From NCBI GenBank assembly GCA_015680685.1, contig MNCI01009513.1:253278-317277 (forward strand): a stretch of 64,000 bases of DNA. Reading direction: 5' to 3'. This DNA is from Gnetum montanum (Eukaryota > Streptophyta > Gnetopsida > Gnetales > Gnetaceae). This document shows, piece by piece, positions 11,364-22,379 of this stretch. The notes under the pieces were generated by a model. The model made no database searches, was not told where the DNA came from, and was given only the letters and a program-made list of their open reading frames with translations. The number at the start of each line of letters is the position of its first letter. Positions within the stretch are counted from its first letter, which is position 1. A program made the translations under genes and the position numbers.

Positions 11364-11381
11364 TGGCACCATTTCTGGGGA
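11364..11381 (+). other. Primer-binding site, tRNA-Asp type
   Basis: TGGCACCATTTCTGGGG begins 2 bp after the LTR and matches, with changes, the complement of a plant tRNA-Asp 3' end (TGGCGCCGTTGCCGGGG). The copies at 44264, 61925 and 63966 vary at different positions of the same consensus, which supports the assignment. Confidence 0.7.
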
Positions 11382-11494
11382 CTTAGTTGTTTGTGCACTA
11401 ATTAGAACTTAGAAAATCATTCACATCATTGGAATGAACCCTTAAGATTGGTTGAGGAAACGAAAACAATACATTGCACACTAAACAGACAAGT

Positions 11495-14040
11495 ATGTCT
11501 CCTTCTTTATATGAAAGCGCTTCACCACCTAGGTCTGAAATAGGAAAAAATCGTCGACATAATACACATGACATTGATCTGTCAGTCCCTCATTAGTTTC
11601 GAGTGGTATATATTCATCCTGATGAGTATATACCAGACTTCACCTTTATCCTCCATCAAGATGAACAACTACATTGGTGAGACTTAGAAGGTAACATAGT
11701 GTTACCTCCCGATCATTCAATCCTAAGCATGCTTCTTCATGCTCTCACATGAATTAGCATGCATCACTTACATGCAGAATACTTTGTGCAAGACCATGAC
11801 TCAAGAGAATACCATCCCATAGAGGTACAACATCAAAGGGACTTGCAACAGGAGAAACATCATAAGTCTTTGAAGGGTAAGTGATCCCAGGATGTCCCAC
11901 ATGTCTTAAGAGAAAATGAGGGTGGTAAACCTACCTCAGGCAGTCACCCACATAACGACGTTCCTCCCCTCAACTTTGGACAAGGGGTCATGTATCAAAA
12001 CCTTCATTCCACTATTCATAACCCAGGTTCTGATACCCATGGGCACAAAGGGTCCGCAAAAGGGATACAAACACATGATAAAGATGGACATTCTAATTGC
12101 AATCGCGATTGAGGCTAAGACCACTAAAGAGAAGGTAGAAAACATCATCATGGTGATGGTTCCCCTTCTTCTTCACCTTCATCATCCCCTTCACCCTCTC
12201 CTTCAGTATTCAGATGTAGTCATAAAGAAAAAGACCATGGAAATAAAGGTAGGCAAAGTGAAAGTCATAAACGAAATAGCCAGTAAAGGGAACGAGGGCA
12301 TTCTAGAGAATCACAACATAGAAGAAGGGAGAGTAGGGAACAACGTAGGCATCATAGACGCCATGGACGAGATGATCACGATGAACCCCTACTAACTACT
12401 CGAAGTATATTAGACATAACTAAGGCTATTAGAATCCCAACAAGGCACCAAAACAATAGTAGGATTAAGAGATTAGATATGAACAACATCCCTCGATTTG
12501 AAGGGGGATACAACAATGATCTTTAGAATCACTTACAAGCATTCCATAATGCATGTTCCTTACAAAACATAACGAACAAATGGAAAAAACTTAAGTTGTT
12601 CCCATGGACACTAGTTAAAGAAGTGAAAAGCTGGTACCAGTCCTTAGAAGCAGAATCCATTTGTAGATGGAGTACCATGTTAGAATTGTTCAACGATAAG
12701 TACCAATTGCACTCTCAAGTGTCCAACCTGCGAAAGAAAATCCAAGGCTAGAAACANTCTCAAGTGTCCAACCTACGAAAGAAAATCCAAGGCTAGAAAC
12801 AAGGAGGATATGAACTGTTGGATACTACCATGGGCTAATATTATGCACTGTTACATCATTGTCCTAGCCATGGTTATTCACAGAGGGATCAACTGCGCCA
12901 TCTCGTTGATGGGCTTAGGCATGAAATGTAAAGAGCCCTTGGGACTTATGCCCAAGGAAGACTATCTAAGCTCAGGTCACATCAAATTCAAAGACAATTG
13001 GAGCAAGTTGCTAAGGAAGAAGATGATCTACAGAAGAGAGAAAGTGTGGAAGAGTATAATCGAGATCCTTCCCTGTAGAAGAGGGGAGTAAGATTTTATG
13101 AGGATCAAGAAGAGTCACCACTCGAAGAGATGGTGAATAGGAAAAATTTTCCTATCCAAAAGTTGACATCAGAAGTATTGGCAAAGGTAGACCAAATGTG
13201 GGATTCCCTAGACAATAGATTTCAAACTGTTCTTAAAATAGTAGAGAAGTGTAGAGAGCAAGGTAGTGAAAAAAGAAAAAATAGAGAAGCTAAATATGCA
13301 CATAGCAAGGGTAAGGGAAAAGTTGCCATCATTGAAGAGGTTGTGGATTCGAAAACAGACAACGATAGTGGATGTGAGATATGTCAATATGACCATTCTA
13401 AGCGATGTTTCCTTGTAATCTCACATTTGTAGGAGTCTGGGATGTATGCACTCAACCCACAATTGAACAAATGGCAAACACCCTAAAGGTTACCTTATCC
13501 TCAAGGTAACCCAAGGTAGTTCCACCAACCCTTAACGTATTATCCCAGTGGAACTCCACCACAACCGATTGAGCAATATCAACAATGGTGGCACCCACAA
13601 TCATGGGGAATGCCACCACCAAGGAAACATTATCCTTACCGACAACTTGACCCATATGGATATTATGTGTACTAGCCAGTCTCTTCATGTGACTCTACTA
13701 GTCACATTACTCCTCAACCTCATTACCAAGCTCGTGAGTATTATAGAACTCCTTCTCCTAGGGGCAATGTTCCACAAACATACCATCCTTCTCATCTGAT
13801 CACATCTCTTCCACCAATAGCTCCACTACCACCTGCTCCCGCAATGCAAGGTGAAATCCCTACCTAGCCACAGCAACGTAACGCTACAAGGGTTGTTAAC
13901 TCTCAATCTACTATTGGTTTTGACAACCGCATGAAGAAAAGACCTTTCTTTAGAACCAACAGTCCAACCAAGCCCTTGTAATCACAAGCTATTGATTCCT
14001 TAGATGCCTTAGTATCAATCAAAACTTCAGAGCCTCCTTC
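11495..14040 (+). pseudogene. gag of element A
   Basis: ATG at 11495 opens MSPSLYES. Downstream come DEYIPDFTFILHQDEQLHW (about 11614), a serine-rich then Arg/His-rich linker (RESREQRRHHRRHGRDDHDE, about 12300-12390), and the retrotransposon Gag core with LKLFPWTLVKEVKSWYQSLE and WSTMLELFNDKYQ (about 12590-12720). A poor CX2CX3HX3C knuckle (CEICQYDHSKRC) is at about 13375, and a Pro/Gln/Tyr-rich tail runs to protease. All of this follows one frame with scattered stops, many explained by one transition against element B (for example GW in B, G-stop here at about 12748). A 44-bp stretch is duplicated around the N at 12757. Gag would form the RNA-packaging particle. Confidence 0.85.
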
Positions 14041-14590
14041 AACCCAACCACCACACTCAATGCATACGATCATGCTAACACATGTCATCACCGATTGGAT
14101 CAAAGTTGGCCATCTTCCCAGGAAATTCTCTGATCCTGGGAGTCCTTTGATATACTTACAAATCACTATAAATGAGCCATGCAAAGCTCTTTTGGATTCA
14201 GGTTCTAGTGTCAATTTAATCTCTCAAGAAATATGCAAGGCATGGAACCTACCTCCATTGAAAAAGAGCAACATCTATTTAGAGCTAGCCGACTAGTCCA
14301 TCACTATCCCATTGGGACTAGTAGAGGACATTGTCACCACTATTTGTGGGTGGTCGCATCCAGCTGACTTCCTAGTGATTCAAGTAAACAACGATAAGGG
14401 GGACTTCCCAATTATAATAAGAAGAGCATGGCTAAGCACAGTGTACACACACCTAAGAATTTGCGATCTTTCCCTAGAAATATCAAAGGAAAATACATTC
14501 GGAAAGATCAAGAAGAAGAAAGTTTTATGCATCACATATAGTGACACGAGGTATAATTGCCTACAGAGGTCATGGTTTGAGCAAAGTTTG
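14041..14590 (+). pseudogene. Aspartic protease domain of element A
   Basis: In frame with gag, it reads VITDWIKVGHLPRKFSD, then the retropepsin active-site block ALLDSGSSVNLIS (about 14185), and then SITIPLGLVEDIVTTICGW, DFLVIQVNN and FPIIIRRAWLS with the flap and ILG-like region. The catalytic Asp is kept here, unlike in element B. One stop after LELAD (14294) and others break the frame. The domain would cleave the Gag-Pol precursor. Confidence 0.85.
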
Positions 14591-14879
14591 ACATTGCCTG
14601 CATGTAATTAGTGTGCACAAGTGATCAACATACAAAGATGCATGTATGTAGCAGCCACATGATAGGAAGGCACCCAGTGGCTGATAGTTGATCAAGAAAG
14701 TAGTTTAATCATATGCATGGAACCAACTGAGGGTTTGACTTGCACTTACATCAATAGCATAGATGCATTAGAGAAAGTCCACCACCAACTTCCAAGCCTT
14801 AACCTTGAAAATATCAACTGGGGGAAGTTTGAAATCCTAGAGAAATTTAAGCAAGAGCCCCTCAAGCTGAAACCATTGC

Positions 14880-15745
14880 CCACTAGTCTAGAATACACGT
14901 TCCTTAAAAATGGAAAACTGGTAATTATTAACGCTAAGCTTGCTTCATAACAAAAAGAGAGATTGCTAAAGGTGATAAATAAATGGTCGAAAGCCTTCGC
15001 TTGGTCATATCCTAAATTAACTAGAATAGATCCTAGGATATGCAAACATAAGATTTACATTGACCCCTCCATGAAGCCTCAAAGACAATGACAAAGGTGA
15101 TTGAACCCAAAGTTGAAGCTACTAGTTAAGAAAGAAATCGAATAGCTTCTCAAGGCTGGGTTCATATACTCCATTGCTGATGGCAAATGGGTTAGCCCCT
15201 TAGTTATTGTGCCTAAAAAGGGAGGCAAATGGAGGGTGTGCATAGATTTCAGGCTACTAAATATGGCAACATTCAAAGATCACTTTCCATTACCATTTGT
15301 CGACCAAGTCTTAGACACCATCGTAGGGCATCGCTATTATAGTTTTCTGGATGGATATAGTGGATATAACCAAATACAAATAGCCCTAGAAGACTAAGCT
15401 AAGACTACATTCACTATTCCTTAGGGGATGTTTGCATATAAATAGATGTCGTTTGGCTTGTGCAATGCCCCTGCAACATTTCAACAACTAGTTCTAAGCA
15501 TATTCCAATAACAGATAGGGAATGGCATGGAGGTCTTTATGGATAACTTCTCCACTTATGGAGAAAACTTTGATCAAGCCTTGGACTAGTTAGAGCAAGT
15601 GTTAAAAAGATGTGTAAAAACCAATTTGAGGCTCAATTGGCAAAAAAGCCATTTGATGGTCCAAGAAGGCATAGTACTAGGGCACATAATCTCACACACA
15701 GGGATAGAGGTAGACCCTAAGAAAATCAAAGTTATCCAAGGAATT
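14880..15745 (+). pseudogene. Reverse transcriptase domain of element A
   Basis: Blocks in order: LVKKEIE-LLKAGFIY (15120), WVSPLVIVPKKGGKWRVCID (15190), FRLLN, DHFPLPFVDQVLD, YYSFLDGYSGYNQI (the FLD catalytic block, about 15340), TFTIP-GMFAYK-MSFGLCNAPATFQ, and then FMDNFSTYG at 15536. The second Asp of the FMDD catalytic pair is changed to Asn (AAC at 15545-15547). LNWQKSHLMVQEGIVLGHII and GIEVDPKKI follow. It is in frame with protease, with several stops. The FMDDFS-type motif is typical of Athila/Tat elements. Confidence 0.9.
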
Positions 15746-15859
15746 ACCCGTCAACTGAAAATTATCAAAGATATTCGATCATTCCTTGGACACATTGGCT
15801 ACTATAGGAGATTTATTGAGAACTTTTCAAAGGTTGCAAAACTATTGGTGGAATTAATG

Positions 15860-16470
15860 AAAAAGGACGTACCTTTCGAATGGACCAGGGAATGCGAACT
15901 AGCTTTCCAAACTTTGAAACAGAAGCTAGTAGAAACACCCATTATCCAAGCTCCTAACTGGTCTAACCTGTTCCACATAATGACTGACATGTCCAAGTTT
16001 GCCGTAGGAGTTGTACTTACACAGTTAGATGACCAGAAGCATCCTTATTACATCCACTGTGCAAGTAGAAGTATTGTTGGTGCACAACTTAAATACACTA
16101 CCATAGCGAAAGAATTAATGGCTGTAGTGTTTGCACTAGAAAAGTTTAGACACTATGTATTGGGATATAAGGTATATATACATATAGATCATAGTGCAAT
16201 CTAGTTCCTCATGAATAAGCCAATGGTAAGCCCTTGTATCAAACAATGGCTTGTAAGCCTACAAGACTTCGATTTAATAATGATTGATCGCAAAGGCACT
16301 GAGAATGTAGTTGCTGATCATTTATCTCAATTGCGATGGGACAACAAAGAGGATGAGTATCTAATTTTTTATTATTTCTTGGATGAACTCCTCTTTGTAG
16401 GTATAGTGAATAATCAATCACCCATGGAGACAAACTGGTACAGTAGCATTCTTACCTATCTCCTCACCCA
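15860..16470 (+). pseudogene. RNase H domain of element A
   Basis: PFEWTRECELAFQTLKQ and APNWSNLFHIMTDMSKFAVG mark the RT-RNase H connection and the start of RNase H. SRSIVGAQLKYTTIAKELMA then VFALEKFRHYVLGYKVYIHI-DHSAI gives the E and D catalytic blocks (KEL, DHS). The tail FLMNKPMVSPCIKQWLVSLQ and DRKGTENVVADHLSQL is characteristic of gypsy RNase H, including the NVVADHLS block. One stop at 16202 interrupts the domain. In a live element it degrades the RNA strand of the RNA-DNA hybrid. Confidence 0.88.
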
Positions 16471-16479
16471 AAAAATACC

Positions 16480-17760
16480 ATAACAGTTAAATCTTAAGAA
16501 GAAACAATAGTTTCTTCACTAAGCCAAGTACTTTATGGAGATCAATGGGCAGCTTTACAAAGTGTGTCCCGATGGCTTAGTTCGATGGTGTGTTCCCAAT
16601 ATAGATACACTGCGAGTTCTCTAAGATGCTCCTGAGGGTACTTTTGGGGGGTCATTACGCTGGGAGATGAACGTCTATCAAGATCTTACTTGTAGGATAT
16701 TATTGGCCTACATTGTTTCTGGATGCCCATCAATTCATCCAATCTTGTGAGCACTATTAACGTGATGGGGGAATGATTACTAGACTGGAGGGTTTGCAAC
16801 AATGCATCCAACCGTTAGAACCCTTTGACATTTGGGAAATTGATTTCATGGGGCCGATTACACCAATGTCCAATGGGAAAGCTTATATTATTGTTACTAT
16901 TGATTACCTTACAAAATGGGCAGAAGCAGCTACTATTAAGGATTGTACATCATCTATAGCTACATGATTTGTTCAACAACAAATCATAAACAGGTTTGGT
17001 GTGCCTCGTGCACTTATTTTAGACAATGTAACACACTTCACAGGTGCAACTTTTCAGAAATTAATGTAATGCTTAGGGGTTAAACATAAACTAATAACAC
17101 CATACCACCTGCAAGAAAACGGTCAAGCCGAAGTTACCAACAGGGAGATTACGAAGATATTGACAAGAACTATTAGCAATTTTAGGTGAGACTGGAGCAC
17201 TAAACTAAACAATGCTCTTTGGGCATACCGCTCCACATGGAAACTCCCTACAGGCTACTCTCCCTATGAGTTAGTGTATAGTAAATTACCAACTTTTCCC
17301 ATTCAAGCTGAGCTTCATACACTATCCATGGCATGTGACCTCAACCTTGACCTTGATCTAGCATAGAAACAACAGTTGGTAACCCTTAACTTGTTATATG
17401 AAAATCGACTAGCTACCTTGTCATCTAACGAATTGCACAAGGCATTCAATAAATACTTTCATGACCTAAGAATTAGGAAAGTTAAATATCAACCGAGAGA
17501 TAAGGTTCTCTATTGAAATCCCACACATATGCCACAATGTACTAAATTTCAAACACTATGGGAAGGATCTTATATTATTTATGCAACTTTTCCTCCAGGG
17601 GCCATGACAATATACAAACTTGAGAGCCCTGACAAGAAACTATTGGTCAACATGCAACAAACCAAACCTTTCCATGAGGTTAGGACAGTACACATGCTAC
17701 CTCTGTTGATGGACAACCCTGCTCACTATTTTGGATCTCCTCCTTCCAACTTAGTCATGG
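16480..17760 (+). pseudogene. Integrase of element A
   Basis: AKYFMEINGQLYKVCPDG opens the N-terminal zinc region. A frameshift near the G-run at about 16640-16650 changes frame, and the second zinc Cys appears lost (SCEHY). The catalytic core follows in one frame: FDIWEIDFMGPI (first Asp), YLTKWAEA, RALILDNVTHFTG (second Asp), then HLQENGQAEVTNREI (Glu). ALWAYRSTWKLPTGYSPYEL and the C-terminal GSYIIYATFPPGAMTIYKLE complete it. There are at least five in-frame stops. The position after RNase H defines Ty3/gypsy. No chromodomain is seen after the core. Confidence 0.9.
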
Positions 17761-19717
17761 GGAAGATGGCCACCTATGCTAACCATTCTAGGCCCTCAGT
17801 TCTTTTTGCATTTTTGTACTTTTGTATTTTTTTTTTACACATTTTTGTTTTACATGTATTTGTTTTACACATTTCTTCAATCTTTCTTATTTTTGTTTTA
17901 TACCATCGTTACCATTTTTACTATTTCTTTGTTTGGTTGATTTACTTTCATTTGTCATAGAATAAGTGCTCCTGATGGTGGATTGAATTCTATCACATTG
18001 ATTGCTAATGTTTGGCTCTTACCTTTGAATTATGATGCTAATATTAAGGTATGGTTCTTTTGGTAAAATAGGCAATGAGTCCACGTCGTCCACTCATCCA
18101 TACAATTCTATGGTCTCCTTTGGCTTGGAACTATATAGTCCCCTTTTTCTAAGCAAACTTGTTAATAAATTGGTGGCTGGGTATTTTTCAAACCAATGAA
18201 AGACTCAAAGGATGAGAAGGGTGTGACTTCAAAGGGATTCGATGCATTTGTGCTAGCCATTCTCTTGGGTTCTTGGATGCTTTTTCTTGGATTTTCTGCC
18301 ATTCTGCCATCAATCAAATATCAGGAAATTGAGTGAATAAAAATAAGTCTTTGCATGGTGTGGTTCTCATGCAAAAAAAAGTGAGAATTCAAAGTACACC
18401 CCTTAGACATAATAAAGAAATATAGGCTACAAGCACTAGTTATGGCACTAGAAAGACATGTTACCCATGCCTAAAGGTTCCCTCTAACTAAGACCCTTTC
18501 TCACTTCCTGCTTCTCCATCTTGCTCTCCTTGGGATGGTGGTCACTCTTTGTGGAGGCATTCTTGTTGCTTCAAGAGGATGGATTGGCCAAGTGTATTGA
18601 TGCCAGGTCGCTAAATGTGGTTGGTTTGAGTCCAGATTTGAAATGAGTTCTACTTAGTCATATTAACAATGAAATATACAAGGGACTTTACACAACCTTG
18701 TTCTTGGGATTCCATTCCATTCTCTCCTCTCTATCTTTCTCTCCATTTTCCACCTCATTGCCAATTTTATCATTAGTTCATTTCTGGTTGATGCATTATT
18801 TTTCTTTGGTGAATTCTTGTGGGTAAGTTTTTAACCCTTGCTTCCAAATGACATTCCTAGAGCCTACGGACTCTTTGGTTTGTGGTTTGTCAGGGCATAA
18901 AGGGCATAAGCCTACTTTGGGGAGGACCCACTGGCATTCCTTTTTGGTCCAATTGTTAACTTCTTTTCCCTAAACATTTTCTGCAGTCAATCATTTCTTA
19001 TTTCATCCCCATCCATGGCATCCATTTTATTGGCATTGCCATTGTTATTTTTCCCATATTTCTTATTCCTCATATTTTTCCATCTTATAGCTACTAGAGG
19101 TTCGCTTCTAGTTGTGGGGGCCCTAGCACAAATTTTTAAATTTTTTCCATTCTACTATTCACCTAACCCCTACACCTTGAGTGGTCACCAATGATAAACC
19201 TCCAAACTAGTTTCTTCCATAACCACAACTCAGCCAATGCGCTTCATATCGAGGCAAGGTATCAACTGCATTATGGTTTATCTATCCTTGCTTATTTGTG
19301 ACTGTGTTGTGTGTGCAGATAACGATCATACAAAAAATGGACTGGGCTTGGAGGAAGCACTCAAGATGGACCATAATTAGAGCGTTTATGAAAGGAGCAG
19401 GTCTGGTGGCATGGCTATGGATAAAAAATGGAAGGTGCAATCTCAGCATTGGCAGCAACACACTTCATCTTCTTTCTCTCTCTCTCTTTTTCTTTTTCTT
19501 GAAGCTACCAAATAAAGGCTTGGATGTCATTTATGTATGAGTGTTCACCACAATGGTCATGAACACTAATGTTGTAATATGTTGATTGATCCGTTCACTA
19601 TGCACGTTGAGTCTGTCATCCCATTCCACAGTCATTTGTCAATTAGTCAATAATCCCATACCTTCCCAATATTTTGTAAGGAACTCGAGGATGAGTTTTC
19701 ATTCAGTCGTGGGGGTA
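17761..19717 (+). mobile_element. Noncoding 3' region of element A
   Basis: About 2 kb without a coding frame, T-rich at first. Landmarks are GGGTGTGACTTCAAAGGGATT (18216), AGAAAGACATGTTACCCATG (18449), CTACTTTGGGGAGGACCCAC (about 18912), an internal purine tract with AGTTGTGGGGG (about 19112), and the terminal CGTGGGGGTA (about 19708-19717). The same landmarks recur in element B and at 22.4-23.3 kb. Athila elements often have an env-like ORF in this position; none is visible here. Confidence 0.75.
19702..19717 (+). other. Polypurine tract of element A
   Basis: TTCAGTCGTGGGGGTA lies immediately upstream of the 3' LTR, where plus-strand DNA synthesis is primed. The relic ahead of the decayed LTR at 26775 has the same sequence with one change (CAGTTGTGGGGGTA). 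Confidence 0.75.
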
Positions 19718-20268
19718 TGATGAACCGCGATATCGCATCCATGATATCGAAGCCTACCATGCGATGTCGAATACCCGATATTGGGACCTGCCTCATTACC
19801 TATAAATAAGAGGTGGGTACACTTGGTTTGGCAATAGATAGTTAGACCCTTAGCCGAACCCTTGCCTTTTCTCCCTCCTAGAGTTAGAATTATTTCTGTG
19901 TGCCCATAGTAGGAGTCATAAAGTGAACGGATCTTTATTCGAGCATTATGTACATGAGCACACCTTGTGTACGGTAACAAAGATGAACTTTATGATAAAC
20001 CTTGCAACATTTATAATAGATTAATTAATGTTATTTACAGTTATTTAGTAGTAGGACATAAAAACATAAAAGCTATAAAAATCATATGCCTCAAGCTTAC
20101 TTAACCATACAATCATAACATACAAGTAAGTTTGGGAAGACAATGATTAACCAACCCATTATTGTTTCACAAGGGCGCATAAGCACTTAGTCCTTGAAAT
20201 TCAACCGGATCGTGTGTGAAACACTCGTATTGATATGGTTGAGCGTAGGAGTACCTCGCCACTCATCA
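19718..20268 (+). repeat. 3' LTR of element A, internally shortened
   Basis: 551 bp, TGATGAACC to CTCATCA. It has two GATATC palindromes 14 bp apart (19729, 19743), CTATAAATAAGAGG at 19800-19813, and the same R block as the 5' LTR. Compared with the 5' LTR it lacks about 315 bp, the segment corresponding to 10832-11147 including the TC run. Confidence 0.9.
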
Positions 20269-20830
20269 CACATATTATCACTTTCACTTTTATGTACTAT
20301 ATCGCTCTTCTTCTTCTCAATCCCTCTTCTCATATATTTTCATTCCTCTATATATTCAATATTAGTGAGGTAGAATGAGTATCTCTTCCCCAATATAGTA
20401 AGGAAGTATTAAGTGTAGAGTGATATAAGGAGCATAAATTATACATATGAGTGGGGTAAGGGAGAGGTTAACTTTAGGGATCTAGCTGTGTCCCACTTTT
20501 GTAACATAACACCCCATAGTTGGTGTATTAAAGATGTTTCTAACATGCTTCCCCTACTTTTTATTACTCTGTCTTTTTACTTTATGCTATCTCCTTTACT
20601 TTCTCTATCCCTTTCTCTTTGCATGCTATACATTGGTGAGGCTAAACAAGTATCTCTATTTTACTCTAGTGAGGGTGTAATTGTGAGAATTGAGTGGGTT
20701 AGGGAGTGTTCCATTTGCATTTTCATGTGTGCTTTCTAGGATCTATCCAAACCCCACTTCTATGGCATAACACTTCATTGTAGGTGTATCAAGAATGTCC
20801 TAGACTTTCTTCCCTATGATCCCACTTTGT
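20269..20830. repeat. ~262-bp tandem repeat, rest of unit 1, unit 2, part of unit 3
   Basis: Unit 2 runs from GGATCTAGC (20477) to 20738 and unit 3 starts at GGATCTATCC (20739). Unit 1 is split between 10367-10478 and 20269-20476 by element A. Shared words include ACATAACAC/GCATAACAC, GTGTAT-AA and GGTTAGGGAG before each boundary. Confidence 0.65.
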
Positions 20831-20863
20831 CTAATCCTCTTGTACGTACCTACCAGCTCATGT

Positions 20864-20915
20864 CCTTTCTTGATGGATTCTTCTTCAACTTTTTAGTAGT
20901 ATCCATCAAGAAAGG
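20864..20915. repeat. 15-bp perfect hairpin
   Basis: CCTTTCTTGATGGAT (20864-20878) and its exact reverse complement (20901-20915) are separated by a 22-nt loop. It lies at the edge of the tandem repeat. No gene is attached. Confidence 0.7.
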
Positions 20916-22379
20916 TTAATGTTATACCTACTTTGGCTTTTTCTGCATAATTCAGAGTCCTAGGTGCATTCTGTAGCTTTTTTACATTAATGCCAAACTT
21001 AGTAGTTCAGATTTGATGTTCTACATCATCTGTAATGTAGTTTCTAGATTTCTATCTTTAGCTTGCCAAAAATGATGTTTCACATCATTAACAGCATCAT
21101 TTTTGATTCATCATCTATGACATCAATTTTGACATCTGTTGTCAACTCTAGCATCAATTCTACCTTTAGTTTTTAACTTCTAGTGTCAAGTCTAATTTTG
21201 ACATGTAACATCAGATCTCATTTTTTGCAATGTATTATCTCTTCAATGTTTAGTGTTGATGTCCAACATCAATCTCTACATCTATACATTGATTTTTCTT
21301 TTTAGAACCTTCTATAACTTTTAAAAAATTTCTATAGATTCTAATGCATCATTTCTACATGATTTATGAAGCATTATCAGCATATAAAATAAGATAATAT
21401 CCTGAAATGAAAATGGGTTAGCATTTCAAACAAGTGGTTATCTTTTAACTCATTTGGCATTTCCTCTTGTTTTTGGAGATTTGCTCAACACTTCGAGCTA
21501 TCTCTACTATTTAGCATAGTTAGTATTCTTTACAATTGGTGATTTGGAAACCTCTTTCCAAATATACTACCTCTATATAGAATAACTGCCCTTTTTTCCC
21601 TTCTCTCCATTGTCTTGTTAATGCATTATATTTCCTTCATGTTATCCTTCTAACACATGGAGAAATTGCTCAAAATTAAGTTAACACACAGATCCAATTC
21701 TTTCCTTTATTTCATCAACTACTAAATTTGTAAGTGTTCTTCTTAAACTTGCATTAGATACATGCATTAGAAAAAGAATAGGGTAACACAGGTCCTCTTC
21801 AAATGCCTCTAATTCTTGGTATATGTCCTAAAACATCTTTTTGCAAGTTCTTGATCTCTTGTTTGTATGGTAATTTGGGTTTTGCCTTTTAGGCTTTCTG
21901 TCTCTAGTATCATCCAAATTTGCTATAGATCTAGTTTCTATTTTGTTGCTTTTTTTCTTGATTTAATGCACTAATGGATTAGATCTATTTCACTTCACAT
22001 CTCATTGCTAACTACTCTTACCTGCTAGCCACATGCGACATTTCATTTTATACACATATGCATACAATCTCTGCTTGTTTCCTATTGGCTATTCTACACA
22101 TGTATGTTTCTCTTTTTGCTTAATATCTATTAATATTTGGCAAAAACATTTGGCTCAGATTGTTGGGTTTTTTCAATGATCTACAAGTCTCCTTTTGATT
22201 TAAAGGAAATCATTTGAAAGATTAATTTTCTTGAACCATTTAGTAACCACAACATTACTTGGCTCAATTTTATGTTAGGTTGTGTTGAATCTCGTTATTA
22301 CAATGATTCCTCCCATAATAGTTATAATGATATTCTCATCACAATAAAATTAAAATAAACCTATCATTATTATCCCTAG
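20916..22379. other. No gene seen; T-rich sequence with small palindromes
   Basis: Repeated GATGT/ACATC words form short dyads, for example AATGATGTTTCACATCATT (21071-21089) and TGATGTTCTACATCA (21014-21028). There is no open frame or recognised element. Confidence 0.4.

Larger units (their letters stand above)
10479..20268 (+). mobile_element. Element A: complete Athila/Tat-like gypsy retrotransposon
   Basis: A 9,790-bp element bounded by TGATGA...TCATCA LTR ends and by a perfect 5-bp target duplication, CACAT (10474-10478 and 20269-20273). The order is LTR, primer site, gag, protease, RT, RNase H, integrase, ~2 kb noncoding, polypurine tract, LTR. That order marks Ty3/gypsy. The FMDN(D)FS reverse transcriptase motif, a primer site like the tRNA-Asp 3' end and the lack of a chromodomain suit the Athila/Tat branch. 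From 11495 to about 16650 the pieces I could follow stay in one frame, interrupted by stops only; integrase is in another frame. The element is dead. Confidence 0.92.

Noticed and set aside
17529-17960. Independent 143-codon membrane protein gene
   Set aside because: The first half is the integrase C-terminus of element A; the hydrophobic end is translation of a T-rich noncoding stretch.
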